Source of the DNA: Mucilaginibacter yixingensis
GTDB taxonomy: Bacteria; Bacteroidota; Bacteroidia; Sphingobacteriales; Sphingobacteriaceae
Length of the DNA: 64,000 bases
Direction: 5' to 3'
Assembly: GCF_041080815.1 (NCBI RefSeq)
Contig: NZ_CP160205.1
Coordinates: 2,976,001-3,040,000, forward strand
Positions 27,758-36,141 of this stretch are shown one piece after another. Every line of letters starts with the position of its first letter. Positions within the stretch are counted from its first letter, which is position 1. Below the pieces are notes generated by a model that saw nothing but the letters and a program-made list of their open reading frames with translations, made no database searches and was not told the origin of the DNA. The position numbers and the translations under genes were made by a program.

Positions 27758-28519
27758 ATGAACACGAACACCTTAGACAAACTTCGCAAACTGAAGTTCT
27801 ATGGCATGTACCATGCCTTTAAAAGCTGCCTGGAAACGGGACAGACCGCAGAATACACCACTGATGAACTGCTGGCCCACCTGGTAGAGGCCGAATGGGA
27901 CGACCGGCAGAACAGGCGCATAGAGCGTACGATCATGTATGCTAAGTTCCGCTATAAGGCCTCGGTAGAGAACATCCACTACCATGCCGACCGTAGTATC
28001 GACCGCAATCAGGTAATGCGCCTGGCAGACTGCCACTTTATTGACCGGAATGAGAACCTGTTGATCACAGGCAGCACCGGTATCGGCAAAAGCTATATCG
28101 CTTCTGCTATCGGACACCAAGCCTGCATACTGGGTTACCGCGTGTTCTATGCCAGCACACCCAAACTCTTTGCTAAGCTGAAGATGGCCAAGGCAGATGG
28201 TTCCTACATGAAGGATGTAGCCAAACTGGAACGCCAGCAACTACTGATCCTGGATGACTTCGGTATACAACCTTTTGATGCGCAGAGCAGGGCCGCACTG
28301 ATGGAGATCATTGAGGACAGGCACGGTAAGACATCCCTGATCATCACCTCTCAGCTGCCGGTCAGTAAATGGTATGAGGTCATTGGTGAAAAGACGATCG
28401 CTGATGCTATCCTCGACCGCATCGTGCATGATGCGCACCGGATGGAACTAAAGGGAGAGTCGATGAGAAAAAGAAGGCCCGCAGAGCCCGAAAAAAGCTA
28501 TCTGCAAAACACACTTTAA
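27758..28519 (+). CDS. istB: IS21-family helper ATPase IstB
   Basis: 253 residues. A DnaC/IstB-type AAA+ ATPase with Walker A GSTGIGKS (about 105-112) and Walker B LLILDDFG (about 162-169), and a sensor region TSQLPVSKWYEVI. It assembles on DNA and stimulates IstA at the target. Intact, 20 nt downstream of istA. Confidence 0.96.
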   Translation: MNTNTLDKLRKLKFYGMYHAFKSCLETGQTAEYTTDELLAHLVEAEWDDRQNRRIERTIMYAKFRYKASVENIHYHADRSIDRNQVMRLADCHFIDRNENLLITGSTGIGKSYIASAIGHQACILGYRVFYASTPKLFAKLKMAKADGSYMKDVAKLERQQLLILDDFGIQPFDAQSRAALMEIIEDRHGKTSLIITSQLPVSKWYEVIGEKTIADAILDRIVHDAHRMELKGESMRKRRPAEPEKSYLQNTL

Positions 28520-29141
28520 ATAACTACTTTTGACAACGCTTCTACAGCGTTCGCTGCGCTCGTTCGCCAGCACTTTGGGTGGTCAATTTGCCACGGAATC
28601 ACCTGGTCAACTTCTCCGTATTATACAACGAAAGCGCATAAGCAATTTCTTGAAATTTGCGAATTGATGAGTTTGAATAGAACTCAAATAAAAAATATTA
28701 AGGATGCCGTTACTAAAGGTTTAGAAGCAAGTCATTCAGAAAGGCAGCAATTATTAAAGAATAAAAAGAACCAGGTCGAAAACCTACAGGAGAAGTTACT
28801 TGCTGTAGAAGAAAAATGGATAAATGATCAAATCGGCAGGGAAACTTATGATCGATGGTCGGGCAATTATAACCGCGATATCATCACTTTAAAAAGTGAA
28901 ATTCAACGATTGAGTAAAACTGACAGTAGTTTGCATTCATTAATGGAAAGCAACCTATCATTGGCAACTGATATTAAAGGTATCTATGAGAACGCAGACA
29001 TAGTATCGAAGCAGGAATTCGTAAAACTGGGGTTCGACAGCAATTTGTACTATGAAAATGGCATCTATCGAACCCCTACTATGCTTAGCTGTTTATCGCA
29101 TAACCATTTGAAAATGAGAGACAAAAACCTACTCATATATG

Positions 29142-29175
29142 AAAAAAAAGAGGGATTTTCTGAGAAAATCCCTCT
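29142..29175 (-). terminator. ssrA terminator
   Basis: AGAGGGATTTTC and GAAAATCCCTCT form a perfect 12-bp stem with a 3-nt loop, followed on the minus strand by eight T. It starts 4 nt after the ssrA acceptor end. Confidence 0.9.
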
Positions 29176-29177
29176 GG

Positions 29178-29190
29178 GTGGAGCCGGAGG
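29178..29190 (-). repeat. 13-nt repeat at the ssrA 3' end (candidate right att site)
   Basis: GTGGAGCCGGAGG (plus strand), identical to 1830-1842 in the same orientation. It comprises the ssrA discriminator, the 3' acceptor strand and a few adjacent bases. Confidence 0.6.
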
Positions 29191-29543
29191 GATTCGAACC
29201 CTCGTCCAAACATGGTATAATTCAAGCTTTCTACGCGCTTAGTTCTGTTAAATTGTCGGGAAGGGGAAGGTCAGTAACTCACCTATACCTTCTTCCGTAG
29301 ATGCTTAGTCTCGTTCGCCTTTCGCATCACCGGCAAACCAGTTCAATCTGTTCGATGCCCCTGGTGCTGGTTCGATAGAACAAAAACCAGCGGGACAAAG
29401 GCTATGCTAATTCTAAATTAGGCAGCCAGGGCGTAGTTATTTTCGCCATTTGTAGTTTTGAGCGTTCAGATTAAAGCGCTAATTCACCCAACGCGCTGCG
29501 TGCTTACCTGATCATCTCCATCCTGTCAATTCCGGTCGACCCC
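29179..29543 (-). ncRNA. ssrA: tmRNA (transfer-messenger RNA)
   Basis: About 365 nt. The 5' end GGGGTCG (29543-29537) pairs with the 3' strand CGGCTCC (29186-29180), all seven positions with two G-U. The T-arm GGGTTCGAATCCC lies next to the 3' end. The tag frame (29447-29418) reads GENNYALAA followed by TAA, the Bacteroidota form of the proteolysis tag, with resume codon GGC. CCA is not encoded. tmRNA rescues stalled ribosomes with SmpB and tags the nascent protein for degradation. The gene is complete, with its own promoter and terminator. Confidence 0.96.
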
Positions 29544-29591
29544 ATTGCTGAGTTCGCAGTAACCAGTGGCCAGTGCAGTTAAATCAGAATA

Positions 29592-29623
29592 CAAATATAC
29601 TAATCGATAAGCTTGCCATCAAA
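29592..29623 (-). promoter_or_regulatory. ssrA promoter, Bacteroidota type
   Basis: On the minus strand TTTG (29623-29620), 20 nt, then TATATTTG (29599-29592), a match to the TTTG/TAnnTTTG consensus of the primary sigma factor. Transcription would start about 40 nt before the mature tmRNA 5' end, leaving a leader to be trimmed. Confidence 0.7.
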
Positions 29624-29732
29624 TTAAATCTCCGGGGATTGTACTCTATGTAACTTTTGAGTTAACTACCAATGCCAAATACTAAACAACTTATATTAGT
29701 AATAACCAACACCATTTATACCACCCTTTATT

Positions 29733-32342
29733 ATGAAAAGCCTGTTACGATTTGCCAAGAAGTCGGCACTTGTTGCTTTGCCATTGCTGTTCATTGTCCA
29801 GCTATCAATAGCAGCCGCAGCCCCCCCTCAAGTATCTATTATAAGCAGTAAGCCTCAAAGCGTTATTTTTCTGCATGGTTTAACTAAACTAACCGGTGCG
29901 CTTACGGCAAAACACATCCCGTTTGAACAAGTGACCTCGCTTAGCAAGGCAAAGGGAAAAACCCTTATTGTAGCCGGATTAACATCTGAGAACGGTGAGA
30001 TTGGCTCAATATTGAAGAAATACAAAACGGCGCCCGAATCTGAAGCGCTGAGTATCCATAAAAGCATCTATAAAAACAAACCGCTTTGGGCAATTGCCGG
30101 GTGTGATGATAAAGGTGCCATGTATGCCCTGTTGGACGTAGCTAATCGTATCAGTTGGAGCACCAGGCAGCAGCCCATGCGTTATGTTAAGGAGATTACC
30201 CAAAAGCCAGATGTAAAGGAGCGCGGCATCTCTATGTACACCATGAACCGCCGGTATTGGGAAAGCCGTTTTTATGACGACAATTACTGGACCACCTATT
30301 TTGATATGATGGCGCAAGACCGGCTCAATATGCTCGAGATTATGTTCGGGTATGAGAACGGTGGGTTTATGGCTCCATGCTATCCCTACTTCTTTAATGT
30401 AGATGGTTTCCCTGATGTAAAAATTGCCGATATCACGCCCGAACAACAACAGCGCAACCTGGCCACCATGAATCATATTATACAAATAGCGCATGATCGT
30501 GGCATTGGCGTACGGCTGGGTATCTGGGATCATATGTATCGTGGTGGCGTTCAGACCGGAGGCAATCCTGACTTTGCTTTTAAAGAAGGGCAACCCCTGC
30601 CCTGGCAAGTGAGTGGCTTAAATGCCGGTAACTTGAAAGCTTACACCAAGGCGGCATTTGACAAGTTTGTAAAAGTGATCCCCAATCTTGACGCCGTGTT
30701 ATTTAAAGACAACAACGAAGGCGGATTGAGCGACAGCGAACTACTGGAATTCGGCTTAAACTTTTTGCGTACCGTAAAAGAGAGCGCCCCAAATATGCTG
30801 GTAGATATCCATGCCAAGGGGTTAACCGATACACTGATTCACGCCGCTACTGCTATGGGCGTTAAATTCCGAATCGCACCCAAATATTGGATGGAACAGA
30901 TGGGGCTACCCTATCATCCTACCCATATTAACCGGGAAGATCAAAAGAATCGCCGGCATGGTTATGCGGATATGCTTACCTATCCGCAACATTACCAGAT
31001 ATTATGGAAGCTATGGAACGGCGGCACTAACCGGGTATTCCTTTGGGGCAGCCCTGATTATGCCCGTCGTTTTGCGGAGAGTGCGCACCTATACAACAGC
31101 AGTGCCTACGAGGTTTATGAACCACTGGCAACCAAGATGGAATCGCAGTGGCATGATGTAAAACCATTTGACCTGTTAAACCCTCAGTATCAATATTACC
31201 AGTATGAGTTTGAGCGCTACTGGAATTTTTACCAGATGTTTGGGCTGATTGGCTATGACCCCAAAACGCAGACAGACGTGTGGGACAAGGAGTTTGAGCA
31301 TCGTTTCGGCGCCAAAGCTGCACCTATTGTAGAATCTACGTTGCAGCAGGCCAGCTGGGTGCTGCCGCGCATTGTGGCATCATGCTACCCATATAGCTTC
31401 TTCCCTACCACGGCCGCGTGGGTAGAAAAGCAACGCCTTGGCGATTTACCTTTATACGCCAAAGCCGAGGGCAGCGACATACAGCAATTTGCCAGTTTTG
31501 ATGAGGAGGCCCAGGTGCTGTTAGGCAATCTTGAAACCGCCAAAACCCTACCTTCCACCAGCAGCTACTGGCTGGCGCAAACATCGGCAACCATACTTGA
31601 AAAAGTTAATGAGGCCGAGAAAGCCATCGGTACCAAAAACAATAAAGAGTTCAACTCAACAATGGTTGATATGAAGATGTTGGCCAACCTGGCATTGTAT
31701 CATTCGCGCAGAGTACCTGCCGCCGTTAGCTATTGCCTGTTCCTGCGCACGCAGGATGTATCGGCTTTAGATGCGGCCATTGCCCATGAGCAACAAGCTA
31801 TTGATGCCTGGCAACAACTGGTAAACGCAGCGGGCAATGTTTATGCAGATAGGATATTGATAGGCAGGCCGGGGCTTTCGGGCCATTGGCGCGATGAATT
31901 AGTTGCTTTAAAGGCCGGATTGGCAAAACTGCAAGACCAACGAAAAACATTTGTGGCAAACGGCCCCATTAAACCAGCGCCTCATTACAAACCAGCCACC
32001 GATGCCGATAACAGTAAATACTTCGCTATAAGCCATACACCCGTAACCAGCGCTCCCGTTGGCAAACCCATTGCCATCAACATCAAAGTAACTGCACCAG
32101 CAGGCATAAAATGGGTGCATTTGCGTTACCGTAGTGTAAACCAAACGCTGGATTATCAGACCTTACCGATGCAGGCGACTGGTCAAAAAGATGTTTATCA
32201 GGTTACTATACCGGCTGATCAGATAAACCCGAAATGGGATTTAATGTATCTGATAGAGTTGATGGATAAAAACAACAAGGGGTTCATTTACCCAGATCTG
32301 AATAAAGAAACCCCTTACGTGATTGTTAATTTGAAACAGTAG
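29733..32342 (+). CDS. large secreted glycosidase-like protein (GH67/GH115-like fold)
   Basis: 869 residues with a signal peptide (to about SIAAAAP). An N-terminal GH20/GH67-type alpha/beta domain (LIVAGLTSENGEI, ALLDVANRISW) leads into a TIM-barrel region with KERGISMYTMNRRYWESRFY, DRLNMLEIMFGYENGG and HDRGIGVRLGIWDHMYRGG, and acidic candidates in VLFKDNNEGGLSD. A helical domain and a C-terminal beta-sandwich (ISHTPVTSAPVGKPI) follow. The layout recalls alpha-glucuronidases, but I cannot identify the catalytic pair or assign a family with certainty. It stands alone just behind the ssrA promoter, outside the candidate island, and has its own terminator. Confidence 0.75.
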   Translation: MKSLLRFAKKSALVALPLLFIVQLSIAAAAPPQVSIISSKPQSVIFLHGLTKLTGALTAKHIPFEQVTSLSKAKGKTLIVAGLTSENGEIGSILKKYKTAPESEALSIHKSIYKNKPLWAIAGCDDKGAMYALLDVANRISWSTRQQPMRYVKEITQKPDVKERGISMYTMNRRYWESRFYDDNYWTTYFDMMAQDRLNMLEIMFGYENGGFMAPCYPYFFNVDGFPDVKIADITPEQQQRNLATMNHIIQIAHDRGIGVRLGIWDHMYRGGVQTGGNPDFAFKEGQPLPWQVSGLNAGNLKAYTKAAFDKFVKVIPNLDAVLFKDNNEGGLSDSELLEFGLNFLRTVKESAPNMLVDIHAKGLTDTLIHAATAMGVKFRIAPKYWMEQMGLPYHPTHINREDQKNRRHGYADMLTYPQHYQILWKLWNGGTNRVFLWGSPDYARRFAESAHLYNSSAYEVYEPLATKMESQWHDVKPFDLLNPQYQYYQYEFERYWNFYQMFGLIGYDPKTQTDVWDKEFEHRFGAKAAPIVESTLQQASWVLPRIVASCYPYSFFPTTAAWVEKQRLGDLPLYAKAEGSDIQQFASFDEEAQVLLGNLETAKTLPSTSSYWLAQTSATILEKVNEAEKAIGTKNNKEFNSTMVDMKMLANLALYHSRRVPAAVSYCLFLRTQDVSALDAAIAHEQQAIDAWQQLVNAAGNVYADRILIGRPGLSGHWRDELVALKAGLAKLQDQRKTFVANGPIKPAPHYKPATDADNSKYFAISHTPVTSAPVGKPIAINIKVTAPAGIKWVHLRYRSVNQTLDYQTLPMQATGQKDVYQVTIPADQINPKWDLMYLIELMDKNNKGFIYPDLNKETPYVIVNLKQ

Positions 32343-32378
32343 TTTTCGCACCTAACTACAAATCAGATACTTTTTAAG

Positions 32379-32407
32379 GGAGTCGTTCGATAGATCGGCT
32401 CCTTTTT
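32379..32407 (+). terminator. terminator of the secreted glycosidase-like gene
   Basis: GGAGTCG and CGGCTCC pair (one G-U) and TTTTT follows. It lies about 40 nt after the stop at 32342. Confidence 0.65.
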
Positions 32408-32502
32408 CATTTCTTTCCCTCATCTTGTCATCCTAATTCCAGAAAATCATTCGCAATCGCCATACAACTACAATCCTGCTAACTTCGTCATTTTAAGAAC
32501 CA

Positions 32503-34329
32503 ATGGCGAAAAGAAATACGATCAACAATATCACCATGAAAGACCGGCTGCGGGCGCTGCGCAACCTGCCGGCATTTTTTAAGCTGGTTTGGCAGTCTGG
32601 ACCGGGTATGATGCTGGCCAACATTTTATTGCGTTTTGCCAAGGCAGCCATTCCGTTCTTATTACTCTTGGTGGGCAAACTGATTATTGATCAGGTATTA
32701 CAACTCAATCGCAACCACAGTTCGTTCGCAGAAGTGCATCTCTGGAAACTGGTCGGCGTGGAATTTGTACTGGCCATATTGTCTGACGGCTTATCGCGTG
32801 CCATTACGCTGATGGATAGTCTGTTGGGCGATCTTTTCGCCAACCACACTTCGGTACGTATTATGGAGCATGCCGCAACGCTAGATCTTGATCAGTTTGA
32901 GGATGCCGTATTTTATGATAAACTGGAGCGTGCACGGCAGCAAACTGTGGGCCGCACGGTGCTGCTCTCTCAGGTAATGAGCCAGATACAAGATCTGATT
33001 ACTATTGGTTTCCTGGCCGCCGGGTTAGTTGTTTTTAATCCCTGGCTGATTTTACTGCTGGTGATTGCCATACTACCGGCATTTTTAGGAGAATCTTATT
33101 TTAACGACGAAACCTATGCGCTGAGCCGCAGCCAGACACCGCATCGGCGCGAACTGGACTACCTGCGCTATATTGGCGCCAGTGATGAGACGGCCAAAGA
33201 AATCAAAATGTTTAGCCTGTCGGGCTTTATTGTAGACCGGTTCAAGACGCTGTCAGACAAGTTTTATGTCGATAACAAACGCATCTCGGTCAAACGTTCG
33301 TTGTGGGGTACCCTATTTGCATTGCTAGGCAGCGTGGGGTATTATGGCGCTTACGTTTTCATTATTCAGCAAACTGTCAAAGGTGCGCTGACCATTGGTG
33401 AACTAACTTTCCTCGCCGGATCATTCCGCCAGTTGCGCACCCTGCTGGAAAGCATCCTGGGCCGTTTTACCACCGTATCGCAAGGCGCTATTTATCTGAG
33501 CGATTTCTTTGAGTTTTTTGAGATCGAACCGCAAATCCACAACACCAATCAACCGCGTCCTTTTCCAAACCCCATCAAACAGGGATTTACGTTTGAGAAC
33601 GTGGGCTTCCGTTACCTAAACAGCGAGCGTTGGGCCAACCGTAATCTCAATTTCACCCTGCGCCCGGCAGAGAAACTGGCACTTGTTGGCGAAAACGGTG
33701 CTGGCAAAAGCACACTGGTAAAACTGCTGGCGCGATTGTATGACCCAACCGAAGGCCGCATCCTGCTGGATGGCTACGATCTGCGGGAATATGATTTAAA
33801 TGATCTGCGCCAGCACATCGGTATCATCTTCCAGGATTTTCTGCGTTACCAAATGACCTTCTCGCAAAACATCGCGGCAGGCAATATTGATCAAAAGACA
33901 AACGAAGAACTGATCAAAAGATCGGCCAGGCAAAGTTTGGCAGACGAGCTGGCAAAAAAGCTACCGGCCGGCTACAACCAAATGCTGGGTAAACGTTTCT
34001 CGGACGGTGTTGAACTCTCTGGCGGCGAGTGGCAAAAAGTGGCCATTGCCCGTGCCTATATGCGCGATGCGCAACTCATCATTCTGGATGAGCCTACCTC
34101 CGCGCTGGATGCCCGCGCAGAGTTCCAGGTGTTTGAGCGTTTTACCGAGCTAACCCGGGGCAAAATGGCTGTACTTATCTCCCACCGCTTCTCCACCGTC
34201 CGCATGGCCGACCGGATTGTGGTGCTGGATAAGGGCGAAATAGCAGAGATTGGCTCACACCAAGAATTGCTGGCCCATGGTGGCCGCTATGCCGAGTTGT
34301 TTCAATTGCAGGCGGCAGGGTATCAATAA
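32503..34329 (+). CDS. ABC exporter, fused permease-ATPase
   Basis: 608 residues. An N-terminal six-helix transmembrane domain (about 20-320; PFLLLLVGKLIIDQVL, FLAAGLVVFNPWLILLLVIAILP) is fused to a nucleotide-binding domain with Walker A GENGAGKST, Q-loop GIIFQDF, signature LSGGEWQK, Walker B LIILDEPTSALD and the switch His in LISHRFS. Such half-transporters work as dimers in the inner membrane and export lipids, peptides or drugs. Substrate unknown. An ATG at 32536 is an alternative start. A small gene and a Crp/Fnr regulator follow on the same strand. Confidence 0.95.
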   Translation: MAKRNTINNITMKDRLRALRNLPAFFKLVWQSGPGMMLANILLRFAKAAIPFLLLLVGKLIIDQVLQLNRNHSSFAEVHLWKLVGVEFVLAILSDGLSRAITLMDSLLGDLFANHTSVRIMEHAATLDLDQFEDAVFYDKLERARQQTVGRTVLLSQVMSQIQDLITIGFLAAGLVVFNPWLILLLVIAILPAFLGESYFNDETYALSRSQTPHRRELDYLRYIGASDETAKEIKMFSLSGFIVDRFKTLSDKFYVDNKRISVKRSLWGTLFALLGSVGYYGAYVFIIQQTVKGALTIGELTFLAGSFRQLRTLLESILGRFTTVSQGAIYLSDFFEFFEIEPQIHNTNQPRPFPNPIKQGFTFENVGFRYLNSERWANRNLNFTLRPAEKLALVGENGAGKSTLVKLLARLYDPTEGRILLDGYDLREYDLNDLRQHIGIIFQDFLRYQMTFSQNIAAGNIDQKTNEELIKRSARQSLADELAKKLPAGYNQMLGKRFSDGVELSGGEWQKVAIARAYMRDAQLIILDEPTSALDARAEFQVFERFTELTRGKMAVLISHRFSTVRMADRIVVLDKGEIAEIGSHQELLAHGGRYAELFQLQAAGYQ

Positions 34330-34371
34330 AACCAGTTTAAACTTGTTTCGTTATCAAACTCAGATAAAAAC

Positions 34372-34626
34372 ATGCAGACTAAAATATTCTTATACAAAAT
34401 TGAAGGCATCAACCTTACAGAACAAAACGAGCTATTAAAAGTTAGTCCGGGTTTTGATCGCAAAGAGGTTATTGAAAAATTGAAAGATCAGTTTAAAGAC
34501 ACCAATTACCATGTTGATGAAAACTCGCTCATTTACAAACTGATTGATGAGCAACTTTATATTCAGGGATTGGTCAAAGAAAAAGAAGAACCGAAGGCCG
34601 TTGGCTTTACCTTTGGCAAGGGATAA
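34372..34626 (+). CDS. small hypothetical protein
   Basis: 84 residues, soluble and charged, with no motif I recognise; it ends in the glycine-rich KAVGFTFGKG. It lies 42 nt after the ABC gene, and its 3' end contains the likely promoter of the next gene. A coding role is likely because the frame is full and the codon use matches the flanks. Confidence 0.6.
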   Translation: MQTKIFLYKIEGINLTEQNELLKVSPGFDRKEVIEKLKDQFKDTNYHVDENSLIYKLIDEQLYIQGLVKEKEEPKAVGFTFGKG

Positions 34627-34640
34627 ATTTTGTACTTTAG
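34612..34640 (+). promoter_or_regulatory. candidate promoter of the Crp/Fnr gene
   Basis: TTTG (34612-34615), 17 nt, TACTTTAG (34633-34640), one mismatch to TAnnTTTG. It ends 5 nt before the start codon, so the message would be nearly leaderless. Confidence 0.4.
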
Positions 34641-34645
34641 CCAGC

Positions 34646-35215
34646 ATGTTTGAGGTATTTAAGGCCTATGTTTTGCGCCATGCAACCGTGAGTGAAGAAG
34701 AGTTTGCCCTGCTAGAAGCTGTTGCCAAACTCAAAAAGCTGCGCAAGCGCCAATACCTGCTGCAAGAGGGCGATGTGTGCCGTCACCACTGCTTTATTAC
34801 CAAAGGCCTGCTGCGCACTTACGCTGTTGACGATAAAGGCAATGAGCATATCATCCGCTTTGCTATGGAAGACTGGTGGATTAGCGACCGCGAAAGCCTT
34901 ATGAGCGGCAACCCCAGCAAGTTTAACATTGATGCTATTGAGGATGCCGAAGTGCTGTTATTTGAAAAAGCATCTATGGATATGCTGATGGAAAAGCTGC
35001 CGGCTTTCAAGAAAATGATCAGCGAGATTCTTGATAAAAGCTTCATTACCTCACAAAACCGCATTCACGAAGCTATCAGCAGCACTGCTGAGGAAAAGTA
35101 CCAAAATTTTGTACAGCGTTACCCTGCCTTTGCCCTACGTGCTCCACAGGCCATGATAGCCTCATACCTGGGCATCAAACCAGAAACCTTAAGTCGCTTG
35201 CGCAACAAACGCTAA
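34646..35215 (+). CDS. Crp/Fnr-family transcriptional regulator
   Basis: 189 residues from the ATG at 34646; upstream in-frame codons overlap the previous gene and have no family match. An N-terminal cNMP-binding-type beta-roll (KRQYLLQEGDVCRHHCFITKGLLRTY) and a dimer helix are followed by a C-terminal HTH (MIASYLGIKPETLSRLRNKR). The phosphate-binding cassette typical of cAMP binding is absent, as in most Bacteroidota members. It is followed at once by a perfect TTGACA/TGTCAA palindrome and an SDR gene, so it probably controls that gene and perhaps itself. Confidence 0.92.
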   Translation: MFEVFKAYVLRHATVSEEEFALLEAVAKLKKLRKRQYLLQEGDVCRHHCFITKGLLRTYAVDDKGNEHIIRFAMEDWWISDRESLMSGNPSKFNIDAIEDAEVLLFEKASMDMLMEKLPAFKKMISEILDKSFITSQNRIHEAISSTAEEKYQNFVQRYPAFALRAPQAMIASYLGIKPETLSRLRNKR

Positions 35216-35227
35216 CCTACGCGACGA

Positions 35228-35241
35228 TTGACATTTGTCAA
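35228..35241. promoter_or_regulatory. perfect palindrome TTGACA-TT-TGTCAA
   Basis: A 6-2-6 dyad, 13 nt after the Crp/Fnr stop and 76 nt before the SDR start. Form and spacing fit a Crp/Fnr-family operator (compare TTGAT-N4-ATCAA of FNR). Inference. Confidence 0.55.
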
Positions 35242-35317
35242 TTTTTTTCTTAACAAACCTCATCGTTCCAGGTGGCCATTTCGGGGCAACTTTGCTTCAT
35301 AACAAAAGCAAAATATC

Positions 35318-36055
35318 ATGTCACGTAAATTAGAAAACAAAGTAGCCGTTATTACCGGCGCAACCAGCGGCATGGCTCTGGCCACCGCCAAATTATTTGT
35401 AAAAGAAGGCGCATACGTATATATCACCGGTCGCAGACAAGAGCAGCTTGACGCTGCCGTTAAAGAAATAGGACAAAACGTAACCGGCGTACAAGGCGAC
35501 TCCGGCAATCTGGAAGACCTGACCCGCCTGTTTGATACCATTAAAAAAGCACACGGCCGCGTTGACGTACTTTATGCCAGCGCAGGTGTTGGCCACTGGA
35601 CAGAAACCATTGAAACCATCACTCCCGAAGAGTACACCCGTGTTTTTGATGTGAACGTTAAAGGCACCATCTTCACCGTACAAAAAGCGTTGCCGCTGTT
35701 AAGTGATGGCGCATCCATCATCATGACCGGCTCTATTGCCAGCGTTAAAGGATTGCCTGGCATGGGCATCTATAGCGCCAGCAAAGCAGCCCTGCGCTCA
35801 CTGGCCCGCACCTGGACCCTGGAATTGCAATCGCGCAAAATCCGTGTAAACGTAATCAGTCCGGGTTCTATAGATACCGCAACATTTGACGGGATCTCTC
35901 AGGACGTAAGGGACGCCTTTACCACCAAAATACCAATGGCCCGTTTTGGCGAATCTGAAGAGATTGCTTCTACCGCCCTGTTCCTGGCGTCAACAGATTC
36001 CAGCTACATCACTGGTATCGAACTATTTGTTGATGGTGGTTTGGCGCAGATCTAA
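35318..36055 (+). CDS. short-chain dehydrogenase/reductase (SDR)
   Basis: 245 residues, classical SDR length. The nucleotide-binding loop reads TGATSGMA (usually TGxxxGIG, so the last glycine is alanine), then ASAGVG for NNAG, the catalytic Ser in TGSIAS, YSASKAA (Tyr and Lys), PGSIDT, and a C-terminal ITGIELFVDGG. It oxidises or reduces an alcohol/ketone with NAD(P)H; substrate unknown. It lies directly behind the Crp/Fnr regulator and the palindrome. The gene ends at a strong terminator shared with the convergent transporter. Confidence 0.93.
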   Translation: MSRKLENKVAVITGATSGMALATAKLFVKEGAYVYITGRRQEQLDAAVKEIGQNVTGVQGDSGNLEDLTRLFDTIKKAHGRVDVLYASAGVGHWTETIETITPEEYTRVFDVNVKGTIFTVQKALPLLSDGASIIMTGSIASVKGLPGMGIYSASKAALRSLARTWTLELQSRKIRVNVISPGSIDTATFDGISQDVRDAFTTKIPMARFGESEEIASTALFLASTDSSYITGIELFVDGGLAQI

Positions 36056-36077
36056 TTAAAGTATCACCGGTCCGCAC

Positions 36078-36118
36078 AAAAAAGCAAGTCGCCCTAGTTT
36101 GAGGCGACTTGCTTTTTT
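36078..36118. terminator. bidirectional terminator
   Basis: AAAAAAGCAAGTCGCC and GGCGACTTGCTTTTTT form a perfect 16-bp stem, with T-runs on both strands. It separates the convergent SDR and transporter genes. Confidence 0.85.
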
Positions 36119-36141
36119 ATAAAGATTATCCAGATACCATA

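Larger units (their letters stand above)
26023..28627 (+). mobile_element. IS21-family insertion sequence
   Basis: Two genes in istA-istB order, bounded by related terminal repeats. The left end has four TGACCACC units about 23-25 bp apart (26048-26126). The right end has two inverted units (about 28575-28615; TTGACCACC and TTGACCAGGTGATT). Tip candidates are TGTAAGC (left, 26023) and TGTATAATACGG read from the right (28627); both share TGTA and GGAGAA. The exact left tip is uncertain by about 20 nt. I see no target-site duplication. The flanks are halves of unrelated genes. Confidence 0.85.
1830..29190. mobile_element. candidate ssrA-integrated genomic island (decaying)
   Basis: Bounds are the two 13-nt copies of the ssrA 3' end. 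Inside are an XRE regulator, a regulated PUL, several truncated genes, an IS21 element and a serine recombinase tail adjacent to ssrA. Outside on the right are intact housekeeping-type genes. A left-hand orphan terminator (1789-1818) would be the original ssrA terminator. The direct repeat is short, so this is inference; the supporting geometry is good. Confidence 0.55.
28628..29242 (+). pseudogene. serine recombinase C-terminal remnant running into ssrA
   Basis: The frame is open from the IS right end. From about 28664 it has the coiled-coil and C-terminal domain of Bacteroidota large serine recombinases (QQLLKNKKNQVENLQEKLLAV, EETYDRW-like GRETYDRWSGNY, LSLATDIKGIYENADIVSKQEFV, YENGIYRTP). 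The catalytic and zinc-ribbon domains are missing, cut off by the IS. The true protein part ends near KNLLIYEKK (about 29150). The rest of the open frame is translated ssrA terminator and ssrA 3' end (GGAGGIRTLV), so the natural stop was lost or lay elsewhere before integration. It points to an integrated element at ssrA. Confidence 0.8.

Noticed and set aside
29191..29242. Protein ending GGAGGIRTLVQTW
   Set aside because: This is the translated T-arm and 3' part of ssrA, a known source of false protein tails.
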